Shown here piece by piece: positions 1-12,516 of a stretch of DNA of 64,000 nt. The DNA comes from Engraulis encrasicolus (taxonomy: Eukaryota; Chordata; Actinopteri; Clupeiformes; Engraulidae): assembly GCF_034702125.1 (NCBI RefSeq), contig NC_085869.1, forward strand, positions 51,929,050 through 51,993,049. Direction: 5' to 3'. Both the position numbers and the translations under genes were made by a program. Numbering within the stretch: the first letter of the stretch is position 1; each line of letters starts with the position of its first letter. The notes under the pieces were generated by a model. It searched no databases and was not told the DNA's origin. It saw only the letters and a list, made by a program, of their open reading frames with translations.

Positions 1-140
1 ACAAGACAAGCGAAATAGTCGCTAGATTCGGCCAGATTGAGCCTGAAAAGTCGCTAAGTCGCTAGATGATTTTTTTTTGTCGCCAGAGGTGGCCAAAAGT
101 CGCTAAATCTAGCGACAAAGTCGCTAAATTGGCAACACTG
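1..140. repeat. hAT-like repeat end with CGCTAAA motif
   Basis: The motif GTCGCTA(A/G)AT recurs in both orientations within 140 bases. The segment ends GGCAACACTG, whose complement CAGTGTTGCC looks like a hAT terminal inverted repeat. The other end is outside the window, so this is only suggestive. Confidence 0.4.
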
Positions 141-766
141 GGGACACCGCGACACACCTCTCTCTTCCTCTTAATAGATCTCTATTTGCGCGTATGCGCC
201 CGAGAGAGGGAGTCATATTTACCTCTCCAATCGCAAAAGTTCACAGACAACGGTGTTTCGTTACCAACTTTTTAGTAGTAGGCTAACTCGTTAGGCCTAC
301 ACTACTTTTATCAGAAAAAAAGTAGTTACATTACTGCAACCCAACACTGATAATTTACCTTTTAGGTACCCCTAGAATGGCCTATTTTTACCTTAAAATG
401 TCAAAAACTCCGCACCACGGATGGGGGGAAACCCCCCTTCCGCACCAACCCCCCCTCTCGGTCGCTTCGCTCCCTCGACCGATACGCTATAATTTCATCC
501 TAGCTAGAACCCTGCGTGGAATAGCAGCACGACAGAGAGAATCTTTAGACCCCGACACGGAGCGGAGGGGTCTTGTTCTCTCTGAAGTGCTGCTATTCCA
601 CAAAGCGACCGACTCGCCGAAAGTTAACCCGCTTATTATATGGATATACTTAAATGATTCACACATGCGGGGACATTTCCTTAGACCTATTTAATGTTAA
701 GATTGTTGCTGCGCAAAACAAAACAGTGCCGTTGTGGAACACCGCTAGGCAACAGCTAGGTAGGCT

Positions 767-1025
767 AGCCAGGACAACAGGTGTTGTCTATCACAGCAGC
801 TGATTAGAGTGACAAAAGACCGGACCCCCTGCGGAGTGATATGAAACATTCGCTTTAGCCACTGACTTGTATACAAGCCAGTGGCTTTAGCAGTGAACGT
901 CTTGTTGCCATTGACAGCGGTAGCCAGGACAACGGGTGCTGTCTATCACAGCAGCTGATTAGAGTCTTGTTGAAAAGTCGCTTTAGCAGTGAAAAGTCTT
1001 GTTGCCATTGACAGCGGTCTGTTAT
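767..1025. repeat. Two interleaved direct duplications
   Basis: A 45-bp block containing TCACAGCAGCTGATTAGAGT occurs at about 767-812 and 924-966. A second block containing GTCTTGTTGCCATTGACAGC occurs at about 882-928 and 976-1022. The copies are over 90% alike by eye. This is non-coding intronic sequence. Confidence 0.7.
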
Positions 1026-1121
1026 AGACCAACCCGTCCGTTATCGAAAAATAACAGACGTCCGAACGTTGGGGAGCCCCGTTGAAATGAATGGAGCATT
1101 CGACAGATGACGTCACAACCA

Positions 1122-2582
1122 TATAATAATTGTTATTAATGCATATGTTGAGCATTAGTAAGCAGTTACTTAACTATTAGATAACTATTACCTTGTGTTA
1201 CAAGTTAATAGCATATTATTATTTAACTAATAGATAAGTAAGGGCACAGTTAATAGTTAAGTAGCTATCAGGTAATACTTAACTAAGGACCAAAATTAAC
1301 ACTTACTTAACCCTATCCAGACCGGGGGGGGGCTAAAAGTGCCCGCACCAACTTTGATGTCGTATAACTCTTGAATGACTAAAGCTATGACTACGAAACT
1401 TTGTGACTTTTCCTAAAATGAAGTTGGCTACAATGTGATACCAAAAGATTAGGTTTATCATTTTTGTTGTTGCCATGGCAACGGTTTTCTGACGGGTACA
1501 CCTGCCCAAAAATCACTGATCTAAGTCTCATCATCATCACTTTTCATATTTTTTTTACATTTTCATTAGCATCAGACACCCTTGTGAACATTTGAAGTGG
1601 TCTGATGCACATAATAACCAAAATTGATATGCATTACCCAAGTTAGATGGAAAATACATTAAGGTGACATTTTGGGCAATAAAATCAGGAAATGCCGTCA
1701 TAATGATGCCATAATGTCCCATAATGACACCAAACTGATGTCATTCATAGATCTTTGGCTGAAGATCATCCCCTCCAAGTTTGGTGGTCATACGCCATTC
1801 GGTTCCTAAGTTATGAGGGGGGGGTCAAAAGAGCCCCCCCCCCGGTCCCAGGTATGCCAAAAAAGCCCGGTCTGGATAGGGTTAATACAAAAGCAAGGCA
1901 TAACTAATAGTTAATTAATACATAAATATTGGGTTTTGGGACCCTTATATTAGAGTTGGCTGAGGATAACTAATGTAATTAATAGATAGATATTGATATT
2001 TGGGACCCTTATATTAGAGTTGGCTGCGGATAACTAATGGTTAATTAATCGATAGATATTGGTGTTTGGGACCCTTATAATAGAGTTGGCTGAGCATACC
2101 TAATAGTCAAGTAATTAATCTACTGTGACATCTAGTTTTCACTCGTTCAAATCACTGTAATAGTGGCAACAGGAGCCATTATATAGCAAGGATTGGACGT
2201 ACAATTCTCAATGATGGTGGGGTGATGTGATGTAATTTTTTCATGTACCACTTATTAGTTTTAACGGTAAAAACCCTACAATAAATGCAGAACATTATGA
2301 AGAGTAATAGTTTTGAAGCGAAACTAAACCATTTCTTTGTGATAATTAGGTTAATGTTTGAGAATATTAGCTCCAAGAAGAGCAGTGCATGATGGGTACG
2401 CAATCTATAGACAACAATAATTCAGTATTATTTAATCATTAGATATGCCTTACTTTTGTATTAAGTAAGTGTTAATTAAGGTCCTTAGTTAAGTATGACC
2501 TAATAGCTACTTAACTATTAACTGTACCCTTACCTATCTATTAGTTAAATAATTATATGCTATTAACTTGAGACACATGGTA
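1122..2582 (-). mobile_element. AT-rich terminal-inverted-repeat element, copy 1 (inverted, interrupted)
   Basis: This copy carries the same parts as the element at 2583-3718 but in reverse orientation: a roughly 190-bp AT-rich end, three tandem units of about 65 bp around GGGACCCTTATA (1920-2095), a middle block (2100-2440) and the opposite end (2440-2582). The left end is interrupted by the MITE at 1311-1881. Outer edges are truncated relative to copy 2. Non-autonomous; no transposase is seen. Confidence 0.7.
1311..1881. mobile_element. piggyBac-like MITE with TTAA target duplication
   Basis: The element starts CCCTATCCAGACCGGG and ends with its exact complement, giving 16-bp perfect terminal inverted repeats. 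TTAA flanks it at 1307-1310 and 1882-1885. The empty site is visible in the sister repeat near 3445-3455 as a single, uninterrupted TTAA context. TTAA duplication and CCC termini are typical of the piggyBac superfamily. There is no transposase inside its 571 bp. Confidence 0.88.
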
Positions 2583-3718
2583 AGGGGCCATATATATAAT
2601 TATAATTAACATAATTAACAGCAAATTAGCTATAACCTAATACTTTAGTAACAGTTAATAATCACTACTTAATGTCACATTAGACACATATAAATTGTTA
2701 TTAATCCACATGTTAAACATTAGTAAGCAGTTACTTAACTATTAGATAACTATTACCATGTGTATCAAGTTCATAGCATATAATTATTTAACTAATAGAT
2801 AAGTAAGGGTACAGTTAATAGTTAAGTAGCTATTAGGTCATACTTAACTAAGGACCTTAATTAACACTTACTTAATACAAAAGTAAGGCATATCTAATGA
2901 TTAAATATTACCGAATTATTGTTGTCTATAGATTGCGTACCCATCATGCACTGCTCTTCTTGGAGCTAATATTCTCAAACATTAACCTAATTGTCACAAA
3001 GGAATGGTTTAGTTTTGCTTCAAAACTATTACTCTTCATAATGTTCTGCATTTATTGTAGGGTTTTTACCATTAAATTTAATAAGTGGTACATGAAAAAA
3101 TTACATCTCATCATCCCACCATCATTGAGAAGTGTACGTCCAATCCTTGCTATATAATGGCTCCTGTTGCCACTATTACAGTGATTTGAACGAGTGAAAA
3201 CTAGATGTCACAGTAGATTAATTACTTAACTATTAGGTATGCTCAGGCAACTCTATTATAAGGGTCCCAAACACCAATATCTATGGATTAATTAACCATT
3301 AGTTATTCGCAGCCAACTCTAATATAAGGGTCCCAAACACCAATATCTATCTATTAATTAACCATTAGTTAGCCTCAGCCAACTCTAATATAAGGGTCCC
3401 AAAACCCAATATTTATGTATCATATAACCATTAGTTATGCCTTGCTTTTGTATTAAGTAAGTGTTAATTTTGGTCCTTAGTTAAGTATTACCTGATAGCT
3501 ACTTAACTATTAACTGTGCCCTTACTTATCTATTAGTTAAATAATAATATGCTATTAACTTGTAACACAAGGTAATAGTTATCTAATAGTTAAGTAACTG
3601 CTTACTAATGCATTAATAACAATTAATATGTGTCTAATGTGGCATTAAGTAATGATTATTAACCATTACTTAAGTATTAGGTTGTAGCTACTTTACTGTT
3701 AATTATGGCCCCTTATTT
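2583..3718 (+). mobile_element. AT-rich terminal-inverted-repeat element, copy 2 (complete)
   Basis: Both ends start with GGGGCCATA-type sequence and carry about 290-bp inverted AT-rich arms rich in TTAACTATTAG motifs. The interior contains a 260-bp block and three tandem 65-bp units with AGGGTCCCAAA (3230-3420). It abuts copy 1 head to head, so the pair makes a palindrome of about 2.5 kb. The superfamily was not determined. Confidence 0.72.
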
Positions 3719-5830
3719 GGAAGTGTTACCAAAACGTTTGAAGGTAAGGCCATTTAGTTATTAATTTGCCCACTGTGGCATGTTGGCTTGGGCCCGAATG
3801 ATTTTGCCTTGCGCAGGTTACTCCAAAAACCTGACCATAAACGGCTTATTGATGCGCATAAACGGGCTCAGTGAGAGTATATGTTTGAAATAGGTTCGTC
3901 TATTTTCCTCATTTATGTGCGCTAAATGACTGCGCAATGTTGACAAACTTTGATGGAGATGGACGTTCTTTCAAAAAAAGTCTGTATGCTCAAAACGGTA
4001 TGCTATGCTATGCCCGTCATGATACTTTTTTTTAGGTGTAGTGCGTAAATGTGGTCTGCATTGGAATAGCGGCTACCATTGCGACATGTCCAAATGACAA
4101 TGGAATGCTTGGATCGCTAATGTTTGGCAAGCCTAGTTAGCCTACACCCCTTGTAGGCTAGTGTGAGCTGAGTTCGTGGATTTTGGTCTACTGTTGATTG
4201 AGGAATGGTGTTTTGCGTCATTCCTGACAAACCACGTGTCAAACTGATTTCAGGGAGATGTTTATATTAGTTATGCTGACTAAACCAACGCGCTCTGTGA
4301 AAACCCCCAAACAGCCTCGTACATGCAGGTTCACACAGCCTTTCTCTCTCGCGCGCTCCCTGTCGTAGCCCTTCTGCGTAATCGAATCCAGTTATTCCAC
4401 GCACGATGCACAGGTTGTATTGTCTGCACGCTCTGGGCTACTTAATCCCTACTCTCGGGCAGGGGGCAATTGTCAATATCAGACTCTCATGAACTTCAAA
4501 TACTTGGCTTGCGTTCATGTGGCCACCACGGTGTCACCTAGACATGCAGTGAATGTTCATCTTATCTTCACGCCCTGTGCTATTTTCATGTAGCTTAATT
4601 CGGTCCTGTCTTTGTTTTTGTTGCTTTCTGTTATCTTTTCAACTCGTACATTGTAATGGGCGTGTGTACACGCGAGTGATTTTCATGTATTTTAATTGAC
4701 TACAACCCAATGCGAAAGTCGCGCAGTAGTCACACAGGCTATATATACTGTCCTGTCCGTAATAACCACTGGTTCTGTCATACGTGGAGTCGAAATATGC
4801 GATGTGAACGTGGGCCTGCATGTAGCCAATCATGCGCTTGTGCCCTAAATATCATGTACCGGTAATTAAAGGGCGTTTCCCTACAACGGAAAGGCAGGGG
4901 TTATAGCACAGCCCTTAAACAATCTGTGGTTATAGGTAGACCATGGGGCCACGAGTAGGCTATCTAAACGTATGTCCAGTAGCCTATACAAGTTATATGA
5001 GCAATGTCTCAATGAAAATGAAACTTATCAGCTTGCAGCAAATGTCATGTCATTTAAAAGTATTGCTCAATTAATTGGTAATCACCTCCTCTATTTTGGA
5101 CAGAGTGTAGTTACTGTACTTTGGAGTAGTATTGCCTCCTACTGACCTGTCTTGGTATGGCTGCTACATATGTAGCTTTCAGTTAATTCAATGTGGTAAA
5201 ATATGCACCATGTTTTCAGAAATGCATTCTGGTGTTGAAATGTTGCATTGGTTCAATACCCACCTCAATAACTTTAGTGCAACATCACAAGCCTAGAATG
5301 CATTTCTAACTGCATACGTTGGTATTCGTTTTTACAGCTAGAATTGAACGTGGTGGTCAGTTTGTTTCAGCCAAGTGCTGTAGCCTACCAACAGGGAAAT
5401 GATCTGTGTTTTTTTGTGAATAACACTATAGAAATAATGCAAAAATGAAAACATTATCTTAAATGTTTGAATAATGTGTTTGAATAATAATAAGGCCTAC
5501 ATTACGTCTCATATGCAGTATGTCCCGTCGTCCCCCGGCCCCCCCTCCCCGACCAGGAAAAAAGTTCAGGCTCAGGATTTTTTTTCACTATCACCCCTGG
5601 ATATAATTCATCTGAATAATGGACTCTCCCACAGTGTTAATTAAATGAGATATGCACTAAATGCAAAAGCAGTTTTGAAGTGCTTTGCATCCACACAACA
5701 TTCAAGGATCATTGAAAGCCATCAGCAGTGGAGAAAATGGCATAAATAAAAAAAGATGTCCCTCAAACCAAGGCGGAAAAAAAACAGAATAAGAACCTAG
5801 TGATGAAGTGCCTCTATTGCCTATGTGTGT
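3719..5830. other. uxs1 intron, no feature recognised
   Basis: No exon, RNA gene or classifiable repeat was recognised in this unique-looking AT-rich stretch. Confidence 0.5.
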
Positions 5831-5837
5831 GCTACAT

Positions 5838-6045
5838 CAGTGTTTCCCAACCTTTTTTGTCTTGCGTACCCCCTAAGCCTCTTAGTTGTGACATGAGTAC
5901 CCCCTAATTCATTTTCTATATCATTTTCTCTGTCCTGATGTGGCTGCTCCATACATTTGTTATAATAATAACACTTTTCCAAGTACCCCCTGCAGTGTGC
6001 TCGCGTACCCCTAGTGGTACACGTACCCCTGGTTGGGAAACACTG
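5838..6045. mobile_element. hAT MITE, 208 bp, perfect ends
   Basis: Terminal inverted repeats are CAGTGTTTCCCAACC and GGTTGGGAAACACTG. The 8-bp target duplication TGCTACAT lies at 5830-5837 and 6046-6053. The internal GTACCCCCT motif recurs. This is a familiar teleost non-autonomous hAT type. Confidence 0.95.
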
Positions 6046-6229
6046 TGCTACATAACAGTATCACTACAAAGCCTGCCTGACCTAGCTGAGACGAGGTCCA
6101 CGACTTTTGCAGAGAGTGCACTCTCCCCATGCTTTTGAGTCCAGCGTGTAAGAGCAGGGCACAGCTGGATGAAAGATGATACTGCACCGCCAAGGGGAAG
6201 TGGCCATGGGTACGCTCACGCTCTCTAAC

Positions 6230-6310
6230 ATAGAGAGATAGACAGACAGAGAGACAGAGAGTGATGGCGCGGAAAGAGAGAGAAAGAGGGAGAGATAAAG
6301 AGAGAGGATA
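6230..6310. repeat. GA-rich simple repeat
   Basis: Imperfect GAGA/GACA repeats within the uxs1 intron. Confidence 0.8.
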
Positions 6311-6585
6311 CCCCTGTCACCAAGGCCGAGCCTTTCCATTAATCATCACGGGCAGCAAACAACGAGCCACCAAACAGCAGGACTCCACTACCAGTATATA
6401 GTAAGGCGTAATGAGACCTTGATAACAATGTTGTGCGTGTGCGTGCATAATGTATGTTTGTGTGTGATTCATGTGTGTGCGTGTATACAACCGTGGGTTC
6501 CTGTACATGTGTGTGCGTATATAATGCATCTGTATACATGTGTGTATACATGGATTTATGTGTGCGTCTGTGTGTATTCTCTAGA

Positions 6586-6687
<102 letters not shown>

Positions 6688-6689
6688 TA

Positions 6690-8990
6690 GAACTCGTGCA
6701 GCCACAGGGAGCTGGTAGATTTGGTGGTGATCATGCGGTAACTCTGTGGGGTAGCGGTGGGATTTGGGACATCCCCAGTGTTCCTCTCTGCTGGCTCCGG
6801 TGCCTTGGCGACGGGTTGTGAGTCTCCAAGGGCACATAGTGGGGGGGCGGCCCCTGCTGAGATGGGGAGAAAAAAACAACACATTTTCCTTTTGTTTGCT
6901 AGACATTAGAAACTAGGCAATATTCTTCTGAAATATGACTCATGACTGCTTAACTACTTACTACTATTCAAAACCTACTCCCCGTTATATGCATATCGTA
7001 TTATTCACGCCGGACTTGATCATTTGTGATTTTAACTTTATGGACGAATTTGCGCAGACTGTGTAGTGAGGATGGTTGGAGAGGGTGGGGGAATGAAAGG
7101 GTTTATTTGGCAATAGAAAATGGAAAATGAAGCTTTGAACTCAATAAACACGTGTTACATTTACAAAAAGAAACATAATACAAAATACATTTTTATTGAA
7201 ACAGGCTCACTCAAAATTGATGCACAGGCATGTTTTTCTAGCTTAATAAATATTAAATTGCATAAATCTTGACATCCTCGCATCTGTTTCAGTTTAAACC
7301 ATTTTGAAATCTACATAACAACAGACAGTACCAAGGGAGTAACCTACTCCAAATATACTGGTTTATATATCTGACCAAAACAAACCTCTTCACCTCTCAA
7401 CCATGCGTCAGGAATGCACAAAATTATCTCAGTTCAGAGAAGAACATAGTTCAGGATTACACTTAATGTTACTGTCCCTGGTACATTTTACACTGTGTGC
7501 AGAATTATTTGGCAAACATTACTTTGCAGCATTACTTTGATCATATTGTCAATTTTATGCATATTTTCCAACACCAACCTGAATGAACATGAAAACCTAT
7601 TAGATTTAAGCATTCCAGGTGATGCACATTTGTATAAAAAGATTGGGTGTGATCTAAGGAGTCCAATGTCCTATATCAGTTGCACATCATTATTAGGCAA
7701 CTTTGGTTTTATTCCGGTAAAATGGGCCATAAAACAGATATTACAAACTATGAAAAGTCTATGAACAAGGCCGACAGGCGGACAACAGATGCGTCCCTCT
7801 ATGCCAGTTCCAACCTTTTTTCCCCCCAAAACGCCCCGCTGGCCTCCTCCTAACCTGTCAACGCCCACCCCCCTCTGAGGATGTGCTTTTTGTTTATTGG
7901 TCATAGCCTATTGCCCATGGAAACTCCAAATAATGTGGCAGGCAGCGAAATGACGAGACAAAGCTTTATATTTTGCAGTTTAGACTATAATAAGGCCATC
8001 ATGCTTGGATTTGGAAAAGAAGCATCTAATTTCAAATTTCACATAGATCAAGTGGCTACATTGCAAATTACCAGATATTATTAGTACTAGGTTATTTATC
8101 AACGTTTAGTAGGCTATCACGCCATTTCAGCGTCATGCGCATGTGGGAAAGAAACTAAACATCGCCAAATAGCCTAATGAATAAATAAAACCGTTTGGGT
8201 GAATCATGCGCTATGGGTTCACCCTTTGGATGCATTGTGCGCTTAATTTTCAATGCCAGCTTTTTACCGTCAAGGCACAAAGCAGTGAGCTTCAGTGGCA
8301 GAGTTTACCAAATTCATACGACTGCAAACCAATTACGAAGCAAAAGACGCGTTCTGTCCCGTGCTCTCTCTGAGCGCAAGGGAAAGCACCTGTGGGGTCC
8401 ACGCGCCCACCAGCAGAAAACGACTCTCCCTTGCAATATGCCCGAGAACATCAGTAACACAGCGTATGTGAAATGCAAATGGCCCATCTGTCTACTAGTT
8501 CGAGAACACTGACTACTCACTGAAACGTAGTGGCAGAATGTTTGCAAACTCACGTTTGGAGGAAGAGCTGTAGCGCTGCTGGTCGCCTGTCAACTTATTA
8601 CGGTTCCATGTCGTGGAGCGTTATGCAATGCAAACGCCCCTCTATCCGAGCACAAACATCTGTGTCAAATACTGCCTGCCGACTTCTAAATCGTTCATTT
8701 CCATTCTGATGAACCAAAATAGCTGCACAACGCGACACTATCAGCCGAAGTGTAGGCCTATCACAAGACCGTGAACATTAAGTGACACTCACAGTGGTGT
8801 TGGTGTGCTGTGGAGAAGGAACGAAGTTGCCCACCACTGTCCAAACGCAAAACAATGGCGAAAATTGAATGCACCCCTCAGTTGTCTCACAATGCAATCA
8901 GCTTAGCCTTGCCGGTTTGGTAACATATCGTATACGTTTTGACACGCATTCGCTCCAGGCCAAAATGCCTCTCTGCCTCCGCCTTGTGGA
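6690..8990. other. uxs1 intron, mostly unclassified
   Basis: No exon was recognised. Around 7490-7715 there are two direct copies of a TGCA-AATTATT-GGCAA motif about 200 bp apart, reminiscent of a repeat I have seen in fish genomes but cannot name with confidence. The rest looks unique. Confidence 0.4.
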
Positions 8991-9010
8991 CACAGGAAGG
9001 AACAATTGAA

Positions 9011-9103
9011 GGAATGCGTTTCAGACAGCGTTTCAGACAAGGAATGCGTTTCAGACAGCGTTTCAGACAAGGAATGCGTTTCAGACGGACGGACGGACGG
9101 ACG
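9011..9103. repeat. 30-bp minisatellite plus GGAC tetranucleotide run
   Basis: The unit GGAATGCGTTTCAGACAGCG plus 10 further bases occurs at 9011, 9041 and 9071 (about 2.6 copies). Each unit contains two copies of GCGTTTCAGACA. A short GGAC repeat follows. Confidence 0.9.
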
Positions 9104-9334
9104 GACAGACCCTCTTATAGAGATGCTGGGACGCATCTAAAAATGTTGTGGCTGTCTTGAAATTGCCAAGATGCTGGTCACGTTATCACAGAAGTATTCA
9201 GAAATATTCATGTGTTGCACTATTTCAGTATGGAAATGCTGTTCCTGAAGGGTCCACTGAGTAAGATTTTCCCACTCTTCTTCAAATCTCTCAGGAACTT
9301 TTCCCCACTTTTCAGCATTTGCACAACAACTTTT

Positions 9335-9445
9335 GGAGGACTTTTACTCATTCAACATCTCGATTGCAGATGAGAAATTGACCTTCAAATTGTACTTTTG
9401 CGAGGTATTGAATATAATTATTGTCAATGACATCTCGCCTCGCAT
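9335..9445. repeat. Fragment of the TGCATTCCAATATGC MITE family
   Basis: It contains ATTCAACATCTCGATTGCAG and TTTTGCGAGGTATTGAATAT blocks that also occur in the repeats at 17784-18011, 19327-19612 and 26905-27020. Ends are not preserved. Confidence 0.6.
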
Positions 9446-10430
9446 CACATGGCCACAAGAAAAAGGAGAAGATGGAGGGCTAGGTACTGAAAGGGACCCT
9501 TGGAGTGCACGCCTTCGCGGAATTTTCTCCCGACCTTGTTTATATTGCTTCCTTGTTCTGGCTTTCTTGTTCCCACTTTGTGTCGTCTTTTTTTCCATGT
9601 CCTCTTTTTTTTACAGTTTACACCCATATTACCCTCTGCCGGCCATTTGACCTCGCTGAGTGGTTGGACCTTGGAATGTTAAGAATAGCTGCTCTAATAA
9701 GAAACAATCAATATGAATCGAGTATGTCTGAAGTCAGTTTTAAGGGGAGAATGGAGGAACGCAGGCGTTCTTTATTAACAGCAGTTGTAGAATTTTACAG
9801 GCCTATTAGATATCACACAGTCTAGCTTTTTTAAAGGATATATTTATTGGCTGTTTTGCCCACAGACCTGTAGTAATAACGCAGAATTGCCTGTACTTGC
9901 CCAGAATCAATCACAAGCATGCACGTGTGCCCACCCATGTACATCGACATATGCCAATTGATGACACTTGGCCTGCTGGTTCGGTTGCTCTAAACTGCCC
10001 TATTCCCTTGGCCTTGCTGTGCTCATTGACCTTCAATTGCTGCATTGTATGCACCTTGAGTGCCTACACCACCTACTACACATGCTTCATTTGGTGTTGT
10101 GAAACCATGTCCACCGCATATCAGAGCATGCTGGGCACGTGTCGAGTAATGATGTACCCAGCATGTGTAGGTGGTCAAGGCAGAAACACTTGGTTTTCAC
10201 TGGCACACAATGGAACTTAAAATGCAGACGCCAAATATGTGCTAGTGTGCTGCAGTGTGTGCTCTGTATGGATCGGTTTGATGTCTTGGGTGATTATGTG
10301 AGCGATTTTCTTTGTTTCTCTGGGCTTTGTTTGTGTTCATTACTTGATTTCGCTTTGAGTGGTGTACTGGTCTTTGAAGAGGTTATTTAGAACTGAAGTC
10401 TCCTTCCTCTTCTTCTTGCCTCTTCTTCCT
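9446..10430. other. uxs1 intron, nothing recognised
   Basis: No exon, RNA or repeat boundary was identified. Open frames here lack family resemblance and have no splice context. Confidence 0.5.
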
Positions 10431-10434
10431 CTCA

Positions 10435-10435
<1 letters not shown>

Positions 10436-10509
<74 letters not shown>

Positions 10510-10510
10510 C
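10436..10510. repeat. CT dinucleotide microsatellite
   Basis: About 36 CT units ending 40 bases before the uxs1 acceptor at 10550. Confidence 0.97.
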
Positions 10511-10550
10511 ACTCCGTGTCTCACCCCAGTGTTCCCTTTCTCCTTTTCAG

Positions 10551-10611
10551 TGACCTCGTCAATGGCCTGGTCTCCTTGATGAACAGCAACATAAGCAGTC
10601 CTGTAAACCTG
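10551..10611 (+). CDS. uxs1: uxs1 coding exon, fourth from the end (partial gene)
   Basis: This is an internal exon of UDP-glucuronate decarboxylase 1, the Golgi NAD-dependent short-chain dehydrogenase/reductase that converts UDP-glucuronate to UDP-xylose, the donor that starts glycosaminoglycan chains. The acceptor ends TCCTTTTCAG at 10550 and the donor is GTGAGT at 10612. The exon starts with the last base of a split Ser codon and then reads DLVNGLVSLMNSNISSPVNL, matching the vertebrate UXS1 segment after FQYVS. It ends in phase 0. A CT microsatellite (10436-10510) lies just upstream of the acceptor. No exon carrying the preceding UXS1 residues was recognised in 1-10550, so the 5' part of the gene probably lies outside the window. 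Recognition is from memory of the family, with no alignment run. Confidence 0.93.
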
Positions 10612-11936
10612 GTGAGTTCTGGCAACAGCAGTGCATTGATTTATGTATTGAAGAGTATCGAACATATTGAAGAGTTTCACACGTCAGACTACCAGGTATT
10701 CTTCAAGCATGCCCTTGGGGGCCTTTAAAAACACCTGAACAGTGATGTACTGACAATGTTATTGTTTTCAATTTCTTCAAGCATAGCCTTTCCATTCACC
10801 TCATTCTATAACAATTCCCCTTGCTATGTTTATGATAAAGAATAACTTCAACCAATTTCAATTTTGCTGTTGTATTGTTCACGCTACTCTTGACTTGTCA
10901 GTACCCGGTGATGCTGCATTTTTTGACTCAGCCCTTTCTGAGGTCTGAGCTTTTTATGGGGGCAGATTTTGTTTTCATTAAAACTTTCTTAACATAGGCC
11001 TACTCAAAATGTTATCTCAAAAGGTTTTTCTGTTTGCTAGTTGTCTGCTGATGTTGCGTGACCTTTTGGATGTTATTGGGAATGAATCAAGACGTTTTTT
11101 TTAATGTAAACAAACGCCTGCCCCCATCACAATGACCAGGATGTCAGAAAAGGCTTTAGAAAGAAAATAAATCAGGTACTGACAAGTCCAGGGTAGTGTG
11201 AGCATTACAACTGCATGTCGAAATTGGCAGAAGTTATCCTTTAATTTTGCCATTCTGAAGCAAAATAAAGTGGTGTGAGCGGCATTAGACAATGCAATTA
11301 AATCTGTTCACATCAAGAAGAAGATTAGCATAAGCACAGAAAACAACACTTAAATGGCAAGATTCAGATTCTCATCATGCATGCAATACAAGGATAACTG
11401 AATGTCTGGCAGCAGATTTAATATTTTTTCAAACTGCTCTTAAAAAAGGTTCCATAGTAATCGTGAAGCCCTTCACTAGATTGTTAGCGTTCTGTTGTGA
11501 ACTTGTTATCGTTTATCTGTCCTGGTGTAATATACTCTCGGTAGAGACGTCAAAAATACCGTCATCTATATCTGGGGTGTAAGATTTGGTTGTAAAATTG
11601 CACCCTTCAAGTCTGTGCAAAAAAATTATGTCTTTACTGAAGCTGCAGGCTTTCGGCCGCTAGATCTTTCATCAGGCATCAGGCAGGAATCCGCCTAATT
11701 AGGACTAGTAGCGACCAAACTCCATCAGCTTCCGTAAAGCCTTTTTCTTTTTTTGCACCGACTTGAAGTGTGCCGATTTTTTTTTTCCCCTCTACCCACA
11801 AGTAATCAACCTTGTTAAAAAAAAATTATCAGCCTTGATATGAGAAACCTTTTAGAGGACATTTTAAGCACTTGTGCATTAATTTCCTGTGGTTTGCCCT
11901 CCTCTCTTCTCTTCCCCTCCCCTCTCTCCTCCCCAG
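10612..11936 (+). other. uxs1 intron between first two exons seen here
   Basis: Unclassified intron sequence. A stretch at about 11625-11735 (GCTTTCGGCCGCTAGATC region) looks like a dispersed fish repeat, but its ends were not found. Confidence 0.5.
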
Positions 11937-11994
11937 GGGAACCCAGAGGAGCACACCATCCTGGAGTTTGCACAGCACATAAAGGGCCTGGTTG
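11937..11994 (+). CDS. uxs1: uxs1 coding exon, third from the end
   Basis: The acceptor CCCCAG ends at 11936 and the donor is GTACGT at 11995. The exon reads GNPEEHTILEFAQHIKGLV and ends with one G of a split Gly codon (phase 1). NPEEHTILEFAQ is a highly conserved stretch of vertebrate UXS1 near the C-terminal end of the sugar-nucleotide-binding region of this SDR enzyme. It enters in phase 0 from the exon at 10551-10611, whose donor is also phase 0, and so continues the frame without a shift. The intron before it (10612-11936) contains only short unclassified sequence and a CT-rich acceptor tract. Confidence 0.93.
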
Positions 11995-12151
11995 GTACGT
12001 CCACAAGTTGAATCTCACTCGCCCGATGCTCCACATCTTGGCAGCCCCTCGCCCCTGCACCCCACATGCCGTCACTCGTACCCCTTAAGAGTCTTTCCAC
12101 TCTACAAGCTCCCCTCGGGCTGGTGTCTCTTATCATCTGTGACCTAGGGAG

Positions 12152-12153
<2 letters not shown>

Positions 12154-12199
<46 letters not shown>

Positions 12200-12208
12200 A
12201 TACACACT

Positions 12209-12265
<57 letters not shown>

Positions 12266-12337
12266 ACCCACACTTGATCTCTTAACTCACATACGCTTGC
12301 GAAAACATGGACACACACTTCATCACTCAGATGCACG

Positions 12338-12425
<88 letters not shown>
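12154..12425. repeat. Three CA microsatellite blocks
   Basis: CA runs at about 12154-12197, 12208-12263 and 12340-12425, separated by short degenerate spacers. Confidence 0.97.
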
Positions 12426-12427
<2 letters not shown>

Positions 12428-12516
12428 TCATATCAGTGGCTTTGCACTGCTCATTAAGCTTACAGTGGATCAGTGGAGCAGCGACAGTGCTCAACATTTC
12501 ACCTCACGTTTCCCAA

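Noticed and set aside
2179..3157. Conserved 74-residue frame (THHALLFLELIFSN...) present in two copies
   Set aside because: The two copies are inverted halves of the same AT-rich repeat. By eye nearly all of about nine differences change the amino acid, which argues against coding constraint.
10139..10390. Possible upstream uxs1 exon because a frame contains DYVS near 10293
   Set aside because: UXS1 needs FQYVS followed by a donor after AG. Flanking residues do not match and no donor fits.
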